From: Pseudomonadota bacterium
Lineage (GTDB): Bacteria; Pseudomonadota; Gammaproteobacteria; Acidithiobacillales; Acidithiobacillaceae
Reading direction: 5' to 3'
Assembly (NCBI GenBank): GCA_021827445.1
Contig: JAKAVW010000015.1
Span: forward strand, 1 to 21,444
Length of the DNA: 21,444 nt
Below, in pieces: positions 15,236 to 21,444 of the stretch. The translations under genes and the position numbers were made by a program. Positions within the stretch are counted from its first letter, which is position 1; every line of letters begins with the position of its first letter. The notes under the pieces are model-generated. The model ran no database searches. It was not told where the DNA came from and saw nothing but the letters and a program-made list of their open reading frames with translations.

Positions 15236-16570
15236 TTACGGCTGCACGCTGGCGATGGCCAGGGTGTTGACCTGCTGGTTGCCGTTGCCGGAAGCCACGT
15301 TCAGGCCGATGTTGCCGGAAGCGCCCTGCAAGGCGTTGCCGCTGACGTTGGAATCATAGGTGGACAGAACGGTGCTACCGCCGTTGAAGGCCGCCGTCTG
15401 GCTGACAGGAGCCGAGGCATTGCCCATGGCCATGGGAGAAGCGATAGAAGCCATGGCCAGGCCGTTCTCCTGCTGGTTCTCTGCACCCGCCACCACGTTG
15501 ATGGCGATGTTACCGGAAGCCCTCTGCCCGGCATTGCCATTGACCGTGGCGCTGTCCTGGACGCTGTTATCCATCGTCCCATTGAACAAGGCCGTCTGAG
15601 TGGCGCCGGCGGTGGCGTCAGCGTAGTCGGTGGTGCTGTTGTTCGGGTTGCTGGTAGCGCTCAGAGCGGTGTTGTTGCTCTGCTGGTTGCTGTTGCCAGA
15701 CGCCATGTTAGCACCGATGTTGCCGGAAGCGCCCTGCAGCGCGTTGCTGCCCAAGCCTGCGGCGTTGTTGACGTAAGACCAGTTCCACCAATAGTAACGG
15801 TTGCCCTGCGTCGTACCGTCTGCAACCATGGTCTGGGTAGCAGCCACATTGGCCGTAGCGCCGATGGGATAACCCTCTGAATCATTGTTGGCCGCAGTCG
15901 CGATGGCCAGGCTGTTGCTCTGCTGGTTGCTGATGCCCGCCGCCTCGTTGACGCCGATGTTACCGCTGGCATTCTGCAGGACATTGCCGTAAAGACCTGT
16001 CTCGTTGCTGCCGCCAACCTCATAGCCGTAGTTCAGATTACTGTGGTTGAAATTCAGCATGGAGGTCTGGGCCGCGCCGACGCTGGCATTGGCGTAGTCC
16101 GAATACTCTGCAGAGGACGCCGCCATGTTGTTGCCCTGCTGGTTGAAGATGCCCGAGGTCATGTTGACGCCGATGTTACCAGAAGCACCCTGCAGAGCGT
16201 TGCCGACGAAATCCACGGCATTGGCGCCGTTCATCACCTGCCAAGCAAAATCCAGCATCTCGGTCTGCCCGGCGTTGACGCTAGCATCGGAGGCGGCGGT
16301 GTCATCAATGTTGGTGTTAGACGCGAGGGCGCCGGCATTGGCCTGCTGATTCTGAGAGCCGGTGGCAACGTTAAAGCCGATGTTGCCACTGGCCTTCTGG
16401 CCGGCGTTCCCGCTCAGGACGGCGTTGCCGGTGGCGTTGAACATGGAGCCTTGCTCATTCATGGCACTGGTCTGGCTATTGCTGACACCGGCGCCGGCGA
16501 AAGCCATCGGAGCGGCGCAAAGAGCAGCAATGGCGAAGGCGATGGGAGTTAATTTGCTTGAGGTTTTCAT
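15236..16570 (-). CDS. fapC: FapC-like major amyloid/adhesin protein with six imperfect repeats
   Basis: A 444-residue secreted protein, rich in Asn, Ala, Gly, Ser and Gln and poor in charge. The signal peptide ends AMAFA (25). Six copies of a 29-residue unit with consensus GNALQGASGNIGxN-x5-NQQxN-xLAI occur at about 54-82, 123-151, 195-223, 275-303, 345-373 and 411-439, spaced 66-80 residues apart. Each is preceded by a second motif of the type A-x-V-x-x-x-QT (SNSQTSAM, AGQTEML, AAQTSML, ATQTMVA, ATQTALF, VSQTAAF). The GVNxAAGxxNQQxN core is the hallmark I know from Pseudomonas FapB/FapC amyloid repeats; Pseudomonas FapC has fewer repeats with longer linkers. A loop at 257-266 is aromatic-rich (RYYWWNWSY). 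No Cys occurs in the mature chain. AAGGAG lies eight bases before ATG 16570. It probably forms the main extracellular fibre. Confidence 0.8.
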   Translation of the reverse strand: MKTSSKLTPIAFAIAALCAAPMAFAGAGVSNSQTSAMNEQGSMFNATGNAVLSGNAGQKASGNIGFNVATGSQNQQANAGALASNTNIDDTAASDASVNAGQTEMLDFAWQVMNGANAVDFVGNALQGASGNIGVNMTSGIFNQQGNNMAASSAEYSDYANASVGAAQTSMLNFNHSNLNYGYEVGGSNETGLYGNVLQNASGNIGVNEAAGISNQQSNSLAIATAANNDSEGYPIGATANVAATQTMVADGTTQGNRYYWWNWSYVNNAAGLGSNALQGASGNIGANMASGNSNQQSNNTALSATSNPNNSTTDYADATAGATQTALFNGTMDNSVQDSATVNGNAGQRASGNIAINVVAGAENQQENGLAMASIASPMAMGNASAPVSQTAAFNGGSTVLSTYDSNVSGNALQGASGNIGLNVASGNGNQQVNTLAIASVQP

Positions 16571-16616
16571 GATACACTCCTTAGATGGGATGGTTTGATG
16601 TTGAATAACAGTACGG

Positions 16617-17240
16617 CTAGCGCATCACTCCCGGTGAGATTCCGAGGGCGAAGCTGTTTGCTGATGCATTCCCAGATCCAGACACCTGATTGATCTGGGC
16701 GATACCACCAGCCCCCTTGAATGCCGTGGCGTCTGCCACCACGGTATTCGAGTTCTCTGACTGCGATGACGGCTGTGTCCCCGGTAAAGAAGACAGGCTC
16801 TGCGCAAGCACATCATTAGATAAAGGCTTGCTAGCGCCGATCACCATGTTGATATTATTCGCTTCTGCGTTGCCGACACCGGCGGCCTGATTGATCGCTA
16901 TAATGCCGTTCGCATCACCAAAGGCGGCGCCGGAAATGGCCGTATGTTGATTCATTGATGTCTCGATGATGTTGCCGTGCGCACTCTGCTGCACCTGGGT
17001 CACCGGCTGTGCCACAGACTGTCCGTTAGGACTCATGATGATGGTGGCGAGGTTGGACTGCACGTTGACGCTTCCTGCCGCCATGTTGGTCATAATCGCG
17101 CCGCGCACACCATTCATCGCATTGTCAGTGATTACACTTTGTGTCAAGTTGACGGCGGGCAGAGGCGCTGCCAAAGCGACTGAGGAGCATCCGGCGGCCA
17201 AGAGGATTCCGATGGTGGCTTTGCGCATTGGTAACTTCAT
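16617..17240 (-). CDS. FapB-like secreted repeat protein, candidate amyloid nucleator
   Basis: A 207-residue protein with a signal peptide cleaved after SSVALA (24). Three copies of a degenerate form of the FapC repeat are visible: 44-68 (GVRGAIMTNMAAGSVNVQSN), 108-134 (GDANGIIAINQAAGVGNAEA) and 176-200 (GAGGIAQINQVSGSGNASAN), sharing G-I-x3-N-xAAG-xxN-xxxN. Like FapC it is Asn/Ala/Ser-rich with few charges. In the Pseudomonas system FapB is the smaller repeat protein that precedes fapC and is proposed to nucleate fibres; order and repeat kinship support the same role here, though this is inference. The gene is 33 bases after the first operon gene and 46 bases before fapC. A GAGAGGG ribosome-binding site precedes ATG 17240. 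Confidence 0.72.
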   Translation of the reverse strand: MKLPMRKATIGILLAAGCSSVALAAPLPAVNLTQSVITDNAMNGVRGAIMTNMAAGSVNVQSNLATIIMSPNGQSVAQPVTQVQQSAHGNIIETSMNQHTAISGAAFGDANGIIAINQAAGVGNAEANNINMVIGASKPLSNDVLAQSLSSLPGTQPSSQSENSNTVVADATAFKGAGGIAQINQVSGSGNASANSFALGISPGVMR

Positions 17241-17273
17241 TGGGCAACCCTCTCAATATCCTGTGAATGCAAT

Positions 17274-17690
17274 TTAACGTGTCGCCGCCATGCTCATGCT
17301 TTGGAAATTGTTCATACCGTTCTGGATGGTAGTGGTTCCGCCACCACCCCGACGCGTCTGAATCTCGTCCCAAAGAACGACCCCGGCCTTATTCTGATGT
17401 CCGACACTAGGCAGAGAAACCGGAATGCCTTTACCACTGATGCTGGCCAGTGCGTGGTTCGATAAGGAAAAGCCCTGCAGTTGAACGGGCAGCAACTCCA
17501 CTTGGTGGTTTGAAATGGCATTCAAGCTGGAATTGCTGTCTAATGCATGGTCGGCTTGCACGTGTCCCTGCATATGAGAAGGGGTAAATTCGGTTTGTGC
17601 ATGGGCAAAGGGGCTTAAAGCTGCGCACATTACCAAGCCAACTATTAATATGGAAAGCCTCTTGTTCTTGGCAATGATTGCAGTGTTCAT
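17274..17690 (-). CDS. First gene of the amyloid operon, FapA-like by position
   Basis: A 138-residue exported protein of unknown activity. The signal peptide is strong (RLSILIVGLVMCAALSPFAHA, cleavage at 31). The mature part has no FapB/C repeat. It contains ALASISGKGIP (80-90), VVLWDEIQTRRGGGG (104-118) and a C-terminal QNGMNNFQSMSM (123-134) that mirrors two segments of the FapE-like protein. In Pseudomonas FapA is a small periplasmic chaperone-like factor that limits premature fibrillation. Here the assignment is positional only, and an alternative is a minor fibre subunit related to the last gene. It is read from a sigma-54 promoter about 40 bases upstream, with AGGCGG as ribosome-binding site. 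Confidence 0.62.
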   Translation of the reverse strand: MNTAIIAKNKRLSILIVGLVMCAALSPFAHAQTEFTPSHMQGHVQADHALDSNSSLNAISNHQVELLPVQLQGFSLSNHALASISGKGIPVSLPSVGHQNKAGVVLWDEIQTRRGGGGTTTIQNGMNNFQSMSMAATR

Positions 17691-17728
17691 GTCCGCCTTA
17701 CCCCTGCGCGTCTGTATTGCAATGGTAT

Positions 17729-17745
17729 TAGCAAGGAGTGTGCCA
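17729..17745 (-). promoter_or_regulatory. Near-consensus sigma-54 promoter of the amyloid operon
   Basis: On the minus strand TGGCACACTCCTTGCTA matches TGGCAC-N5-TTGCW at all conserved positions, with GG and GC ten bases apart. The predicted start is near 17719, giving a leader of about 29 bases before ATG 17690. Sigma-54 promoters need an AAA+ activator, and one is encoded at 5900-7309. Confidence 0.85.
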
Positions 17746-17765
17746 GATTTAAAAACTCATATAAA

Positions 17766-17779
17766 ACAAAATGTTTTGT
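17766..17779. repeat. Short inverted repeat upstream of the sigma-54 promoter
   Basis: ACAAAA-TG-TTTTGT is a perfect 6-bp inverted repeat with a two-base centre. Its place upstream of the -24 element makes it a possible activator or bending-protein site, though sequences this AT-rich also form such repeats by chance. Confidence 0.3.
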
Positions 17780-17964
17780 AATTAGCTTGCTGTTATATTG
17801 TAGCTAGGTGTTATTGCGGCATTACAAACCGGGTCTGTAGACAGCGCGAAAGCAAGCTTATAGTGAAAAAACAATTGTGAAACAGTGTGATAATACCATT
17901 TATGATAACTGTAAAGATCCTGATACAAACATGGCGTTTTCGATTGTAAGCCGTTATAGGTATC

Positions 17965-18090
17965 CATGGAGCATGGATTATGGATTTTGCAATACCGGGC
18001 AACGTGACGCGCGTCGGCCTTATCCGTCTTGGCACGGATCAGTTCGTTTTTGCCTATAGCCACCTGGGAGTAATTAACTCCTTCGCCAAG
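17965..18090 (-). pseudogene. Remnant of an IS110-family transposase
   Basis: The minus strand from about 18087 reads EGVNYSQVAIGKNELIRAKT then DKADARHVARYCKIHNP. This fits the conserved V-NP-Q-x-x-x-FGKSELxRAKTDKADAxxIARYC block of the DEDD domain of IS110 transposases. Sequence on both sides loses similarity and the upstream part is out of frame, so only about 40 codons survive. The scar abuts the promoter region of the amyloid operon. Confidence 0.7.
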
Positions 18091-18134
18091 ACGCTGTAAC
18101 CGGCGCCTTGAGTAGGCAGCATATTGCTGAGATC

Positions 18135-21100
18135 TTAGGGCTTAGGAGAGCGGCTATGCCCGTTTGCCTCACCAATCGCGCTGGACAGGGCTTGTTGGAA
18201 GAAATCGGCCGCATCCTCGGCAGCCGTCCAGTCCACCGTGCCTTCCGCCCGGAAAGCACCGATCGTGGCTTCCAGCACCCGGTGGTAGGCGTGATGGGCG
18301 ATGTCGATGGTCGTGCCGGTCAACCCCAAGGCCGCGATGGCGCCCGTTATGGGGGAGGATAACGCATCCTGTAGCTGCAGCTCCGCCAGCCACTGGGGAT
18401 TTTTCACCGCCAACTCTTGGATCAGCCCAGCATACGAAAGGTGATGGGCGAAAATACCGATGAGACTATGGAGCGAAGCCTCCCGTAGAGGGAGTGATTG
18501 CCGCAGCCAATCATGCAGAGCACCCGCAGGCATCGCCGGGGCGATGGCATAGCCCTGCACCATGGGCACCTTGAGCACGTTCAGCGCATCGAGCACATCG
18601 GCCGTCTCACACCCCTCCGCCACGAAGCTCACCCCCAGGCTACGGCTCAGGTCGAGCAGGGTCTGGATAAAATACAAGCCATTGGGATCGGCCCTCAGAG
18701 TATGCACAAAGGCCTGATCGAGCTTGATTTCGTCGATGGGCAGGTTCTTGAGCCGCAACAGCGAGGAGTAGGCGCTGCCGATATCATCCAGGGCCACCCG
18801 CACGCCCAGCTCCTTGATGTCGAGAATCCGCTCCCGTGCTTCGTCCATGGAGAGAAAATCACTACCTTCCAGGATCTCCAGCACAATGCGCGATGGGTCG
18901 ATGTTGCCCGCCGTCAGGATGCCATCCAGACAGCTCAGACAGGTGCCAGAGAGAAGCAACTCCGGGGTGACGTTCACCGATACCCACAGCGCATGGCCAG
19001 CGGCATCCAGAACGGCCAGTTCTGCGATGGCCTGGGAGAGCATCAACTGGGTCAGCATGCGTTGGTCTTCGAGGGTGAACTGAGGTAAAAACTCCTTGGG
19101 CAGGAGGATGGCGCCTTCGTTATTTTCCAACCTGGCCAGCGCCTCTATGCCAACGATACGATTGGAAGCGAGATCCAGCACCGGCTGGTAAAACACCCGC
19201 AGACCATCCGCCCACAGCAATGCGCGAAGCGCCTTACCGGTTTTCCCACGCTGATCCAGGGCATCATCGTAATAGCTCCAATACTGATTTCGTTGCCCCT
19301 TGGCCGCTTTGGAAACATAGAGCGCCTGATCCGCATGGCGCAGAAGCAGCTCTGCATCGCTGTCGTCCAGGGGGAATACCGTGATCCCCAGGCTACCCTG
19401 TACCTGGATGGTGAGGCCCTCGGCAAGGCTGAAAGGGTGTTCGAGCGCCTCGCCCACCTTGGCGACGATCGTCTCTAGGTCGTGCAGGTCGCGCAGGTCT
19501 TCCAGGACCAGCGCAAACTCATCGCCTCCCAGGCGGGCGGCATAATCTGTATGGCGCAGGGCTTGTTTCAACCGTCCGGCCAGATCCATGAGCAAGCGGT
19601 CACCTATGGCGTGTCCATGGGTATCATTAATAGCCTTGAATTCATCGAGATCGAGCATCCCCACCGCCAACAATCGCTCATGGCGAATCGCCCGGGCGCT
19701 GGCGTCTCCCAAACGCCGGGCAAGGCCGAGTCGATTGGGCAGACCGGTGAGGCAATCGTGGTGGGCCTGCCAGGCGTGAGAAGCGCGTTCCGCGACCAAT
19801 TGTTGGCGGCTATGATATTCGTCCAGGGCGATATGGATACTACTCGCCAGTTGATTCAGCAGATTGCGCAGTGCTGGACTGAAATAGTCGGCCTCGGCGG
19901 ACTCCACCATCAGCATTGCCACCGGCACCGTCTCTGCGCCCGCAAAGATGGGCCACCCCCCCAGCGCCCGCACATTACGGCACAAAAGCTCTCCCCAGCC
20001 CGCGCGGATATTCTCATCTTTTTGCACGTCCTCGATCACCAGCGGCGTTGCTGCATGATAAACCCGCGCGGCCGCCATGCGGCCATAGGGAAGGCAGTCG
20101 GGGTTCAATGACACCCGGAGTCCTGCCAGCGCCTCTTCACGCTCTTTGGAGCGGGCGATTACCGCTGCTTGCTGCAGCCATTCGCTGCCCGGCTTTACCA
20201 TCCACACCAATACCCCCAAGGCATCGGTATGTTCCATCAGCATTTGCGCCAGCCGCTGATAGAGTATCTCCGGGGCTGGTTGGCGCAGCATTTCCTGCAG
20301 CAGCATATCCAGCACCCTTTGGTAGCGGCGCAGGCGCGTGAGTTCCAGGGCTGTTTTTCGGCGATCCAGAAAAGAGCCGACGTCTTCGGCCAGATGGGAA
20401 ATCAGGCCCACGATATCTTCCGGGAAGTTTTCCCCATCGCGCCGGCAAATAGATATGATCCCCCGGTCACCTTCATTGAAACAGAAGGGCGCACCCGCAA
20501 ACCCCTCGATGCCGTTGGCAATGGCCGCATCCCGCCAGGGTGCCATGATCGGATCGTCACGATGACAGACATAAGGCTGCCCCGAACGGATGGACTGGCC
20601 ACTGGGTCCAGATCCTTCGAGGACCTCCGGATCAACGGACACCCGCATGTCGGCGAAGTCCGGGGCCCCAGGACCGGCGACGGCCGCAATGGACAACTCC
20701 GGTTGTCCAAGGGGCGCAACGCCGATCCAGACCAGAGGAGCATGCAGGATACTGGCGATCAGACTAGCGCCTCGGAATAGAACATCCTCTATGGACGATT
20801 CGGGTTGCGGATGGGTCAGCATCCGGTTTACCTGGGTAATGGCGAGATAGAACAGATCGCGGGAGGCCGCCTGCTGCGCCGCAGCCTGCCGAAAACCCTC
20901 CTCCAGCCAAAATGCGTCCAGTTGCAGGCGCTGGCACAGAGCGCGCCAGAGCGATCGGGATAATTCTGGTTTCAGGCCAATGGCCTCCACGCCCATCTCG
21001 AAATCCTCGGCCAGAAGCCCATAGCTGGAAGTGATCCACTGGATGGTTAGCCCCATCTGCTGATAGTCGGCACCCGCGCGCCGCAAGAACGCCCGTCGCC

Positions 21101-21350
21101 CGGCGTCATAGTCTGAGCCCAGAAGCGCCGCATAATGGCCCTCCATGAGCGGCAGCGCCCGCGCCAGGAAAGGCTTGCGCAGCAGGGGCTGCAGACTCTT
21201 CTCCTGTTGCAGGAGTTCTACCCAGCGATGGGCAAATGCCTTAGCCCGCGGCACGATGGCTGGACCATAGCGCCGCAGCAGGGACTCTTCGACCGGATCA
21301 GGCACCAGGAAACGTGGCGGCAGATCTGACCCCGCATCAATGCGTGACAT
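18135..21350 (-). CDS. Globin-like, GAF-GAF-GGDEF-EAL c-di-GMP protein with degenerate CZB-like tail
   Basis: A 1071-residue cytoplasmic protein with no transmembrane helix. Residues about 15-155 are all-helical and resemble a globin-coupled sensor (RRAGADYQQMGLTIQWITSS then YGLL), but Tyr96 replaces the expected heme-ligand His. Two GAF domains follow (about 170-335 and 345-510). The GGDEF domain has RLGGDEF (606-612) and the RHTD I-site (599-602), both intact. The EAL domain has IEALAR (735-740), VSVNVTP, VLEILEGS, ALDDIGSAYSS, IKLDQAF and VAEGCET, so phosphodiesterase activity is likely. The tail (about 955-1050) resembles that of the other c-di-GMP protein in this window, with HHAYH (1019-1023), but Ser/Pro stands where that protein has Cys499. 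The ATG at 21350 has AGGA seven bases upstream. It is the nearest gene upstream of the amyloid operon and transcribed in the same direction, but from its own promoter region. Confidence 0.88.
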   Translation of the reverse strand: MSRIDAGSDLPPRFLVPDPVEESLLRRYGPAIVPRAKAFAHRWVELLQQEKSLQPLLRKPFLARALPLMEGHYAALLGSDYDAGRRAFLRRAGADYQQMGLTIQWITSSYGLLAEDFEMGVEAIGLKPELSRSLWRALCQRLQLDAFWLEEGFRQAAAQQAASRDLFYLAITQVNRMLTHPQPESSIEDVLFRGASLIASILHAPLVWIGVAPLGQPELSIAAVAGPGAPDFADMRVSVDPEVLEGSGPSGQSIRSGQPYVCHRDDPIMAPWRDAAIANGIEGFAGAPFCFNEGDRGIISICRRDGENFPEDIVGLISHLAEDVGSFLDRRKTALELTRLRRYQRVLDMLLQEMLRQPAPEILYQRLAQMLMEHTDALGVLVWMVKPGSEWLQQAAVIARSKEREEALAGLRVSLNPDCLPYGRMAAARVYHAATPLVIEDVQKDENIRAGWGELLCRNVRALGGWPIFAGAETVPVAMLMVESAEADYFSPALRNLLNQLASSIHIALDEYHSRQQLVAERASHAWQAHHDCLTGLPNRLGLARRLGDASARAIRHERLLAVGMLDLDEFKAINDTHGHAIGDRLLMDLAGRLKQALRHTDYAARLGGDEFALVLEDLRDLHDLETIVAKVGEALEHPFSLAEGLTIQVQGSLGITVFPLDDSDAELLLRHADQALYVSKAAKGQRNQYWSYYDDALDQRGKTGKALRALLWADGLRVFYQPVLDLASNRIVGIEALARLENNEGAILLPKEFLPQFTLEDQRMLTQLMLSQAIAELAVLDAAGHALWVSVNVTPELLLSGTCLSCLDGILTAGNIDPSRIVLEILEGSDFLSMDEARERILDIKELGVRVALDDIGSAYSSLLRLKNLPIDEIKLDQAFVHTLRADPNGLYFIQTLLDLSRSLGVSFVAEGCETADVLDALNVLKVPMVQGYAIAPAMPAGALHDWLRQSLPLREASLHSLIGIFAHHLSYAGLIQELAVKNPQWLAELQLQDALSSPITGAIAALGLTGTTIDIAHHAYHRVLEATIGAFRAEGTVDWTAAEDAADFFQQALSSAIGEANGHSRSPKP

Positions 21351-21377
21351 TTACGTTCCTCCCTTGCCGCCACCTTA

Positions 21378-21404
21378 AGGATATTTAGAACAATATCCAG
21401 TCAA
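21378..21404 (-). promoter_or_regulatory. Possible promoter and inverted repeat before the large c-di-GMP gene
   Basis: The minus strand has TTGACT (21399-21404) and TATCCT (21378-21383) with a short 15-base spacer, so the promoter reading is weak. The same bases contain the inverted repeat GGATAT-N8-ATATCC (21379-21398), which fills the spacer and could be an operator. Confidence 0.35.
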
Positions 21405-21444
21405 GAGCAGCATCTATCCGGTTCCGGAGTGCGACCTCCTGTCA

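Larger units (their letters stand above)
17691..18134. other. Promoter region of the amyloid operon plus IS110 debris
   Basis: About 440 bases between the amyloid operon and the c-di-GMP gene, AT-rich next to the operon. It holds the sigma-54 promoter (17729-17745), a short inverted repeat ACAAAA-TG-TTTTGT (17766-17779) about 20 bases upstream of the -24 element, and an IS110 transposase scar (17965-18090). A 93-codon minus-strand frame from 18063 joins the scar to unrelated sequence and is not a believable gene. Confidence 0.6.

Noticed and set aside
14522..15880. A 452-codon open frame on the plus strand opposite fapD and fapC
   Set aside because: It is antisense to the C39 peptidase with intact catalytic residues and to the repeat protein. 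It has low-complexity composition, no signal or domain, and arises from the biased codon use of the repeats.
15236..16570. Regular repeats that could be mistaken for a CRISPR array or satellite DNA
   Set aside because: The repeats are imperfect, keep the reading frame, and encode a protein with a signal peptide; spacing of 200-240 bases is not that of a CRISPR array.
15236..17240. Curli (CsgA/CsgB) rather than Fap amyloid
   Set aside because: Curlin repeats are about 22 residues with S-x5-G-x4-N-x5-Q spacing. Here units are about 70 residues with a GNIGxN...NQQxN core, and a C39 peptidase and FapF-like barrel are present while csgDEFG are not.
17782..18063. A 93-codon minus-strand frame
   Set aside because: Only its first 30 codons resemble IS110 transposase; the rest is unrelated AT-rich intergenic sequence, so it is a chance fusion to a scar.

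Overview
The window looks like part of a chromosome from an acidophilic, Acidithiobacillus-like proteobacterium. That is an inference from the mix of genes, the moderate-to-high GC coding style and the number of insertion-sequence scars; no rRNA or housekeeping marker is present to prove it. The central theme is a biofilm-matrix locus: an exopolysaccharide synthase pair, a Fap-type functional-amyloid gene set, a sigma-54 activator, and two large cyclic-di-GMP enzymes bracketing them.

Layout. 1-957: the end of an HlyD/EmrA-type membrane fusion protein. 964-1410 (-): an isochorismatase-fold hydrolase. 1727-2589: a small secreted protein and a four-helix membrane protein, functions unknown. 2659-5480 (-): a membrane-anchored GAF-PAS-GGDEF-EAL protein with a C-terminal CZB-like zinc-site domain, broken into two reading frames at a run of seven T. 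5538-5899: an AT-rich regulatory region with two palindromes. 5900-7309: a sigma-54-dependent enhancer-binding protein. 7722-10645: a family 2 glycosyltransferase overlapping a TPR/beta-barrel outer-membrane protein, preceded by a GG-N10-GC element. 10674-10840: the tail of an IS21-type element. 11015-12508: an intact-looking IS66-family element. 12530-13588: a FapF-like outer-membrane barrel whose upstream region is occupied by that IS66 element. 17690-13662 (-): five genes in the order expected for fapA-B-C-D-E, all with signal peptides, including a six-repeat amyloid-type protein (fapC) and a C39 peptidase (fapD). 17965-18090 (-): an IS110 transposase scar. 18135-21350 (-): a 1071-residue globin-like-GAF-GAF-GGDEF-EAL protein with a degenerate CZB-like tail.

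How the parts fit together. A near-consensus sigma-54 promoter (TGGCAC-N5-TTGCT) lies just upstream of the amyloid operon, and a second GG-N10-GC element lies upstream of the polysaccharide pair. The only sigma-54 activator in the window sits between the flanking c-di-GMP gene and the polysaccharide genes. The simplest model is that one activator switches on both matrix components, with c-di-GMP made or degraded by the two flanking enzymes as the likely input. A hairpin followed by a T-rich tract between fapC and fapD would let the amyloid subunits be made in excess of the peptidase and accessory protein. IS elements sit at both ends of the amyloid block and have separated the FapF-like gene from its former upstream region, so whether the system still exports amyloid is an open question.
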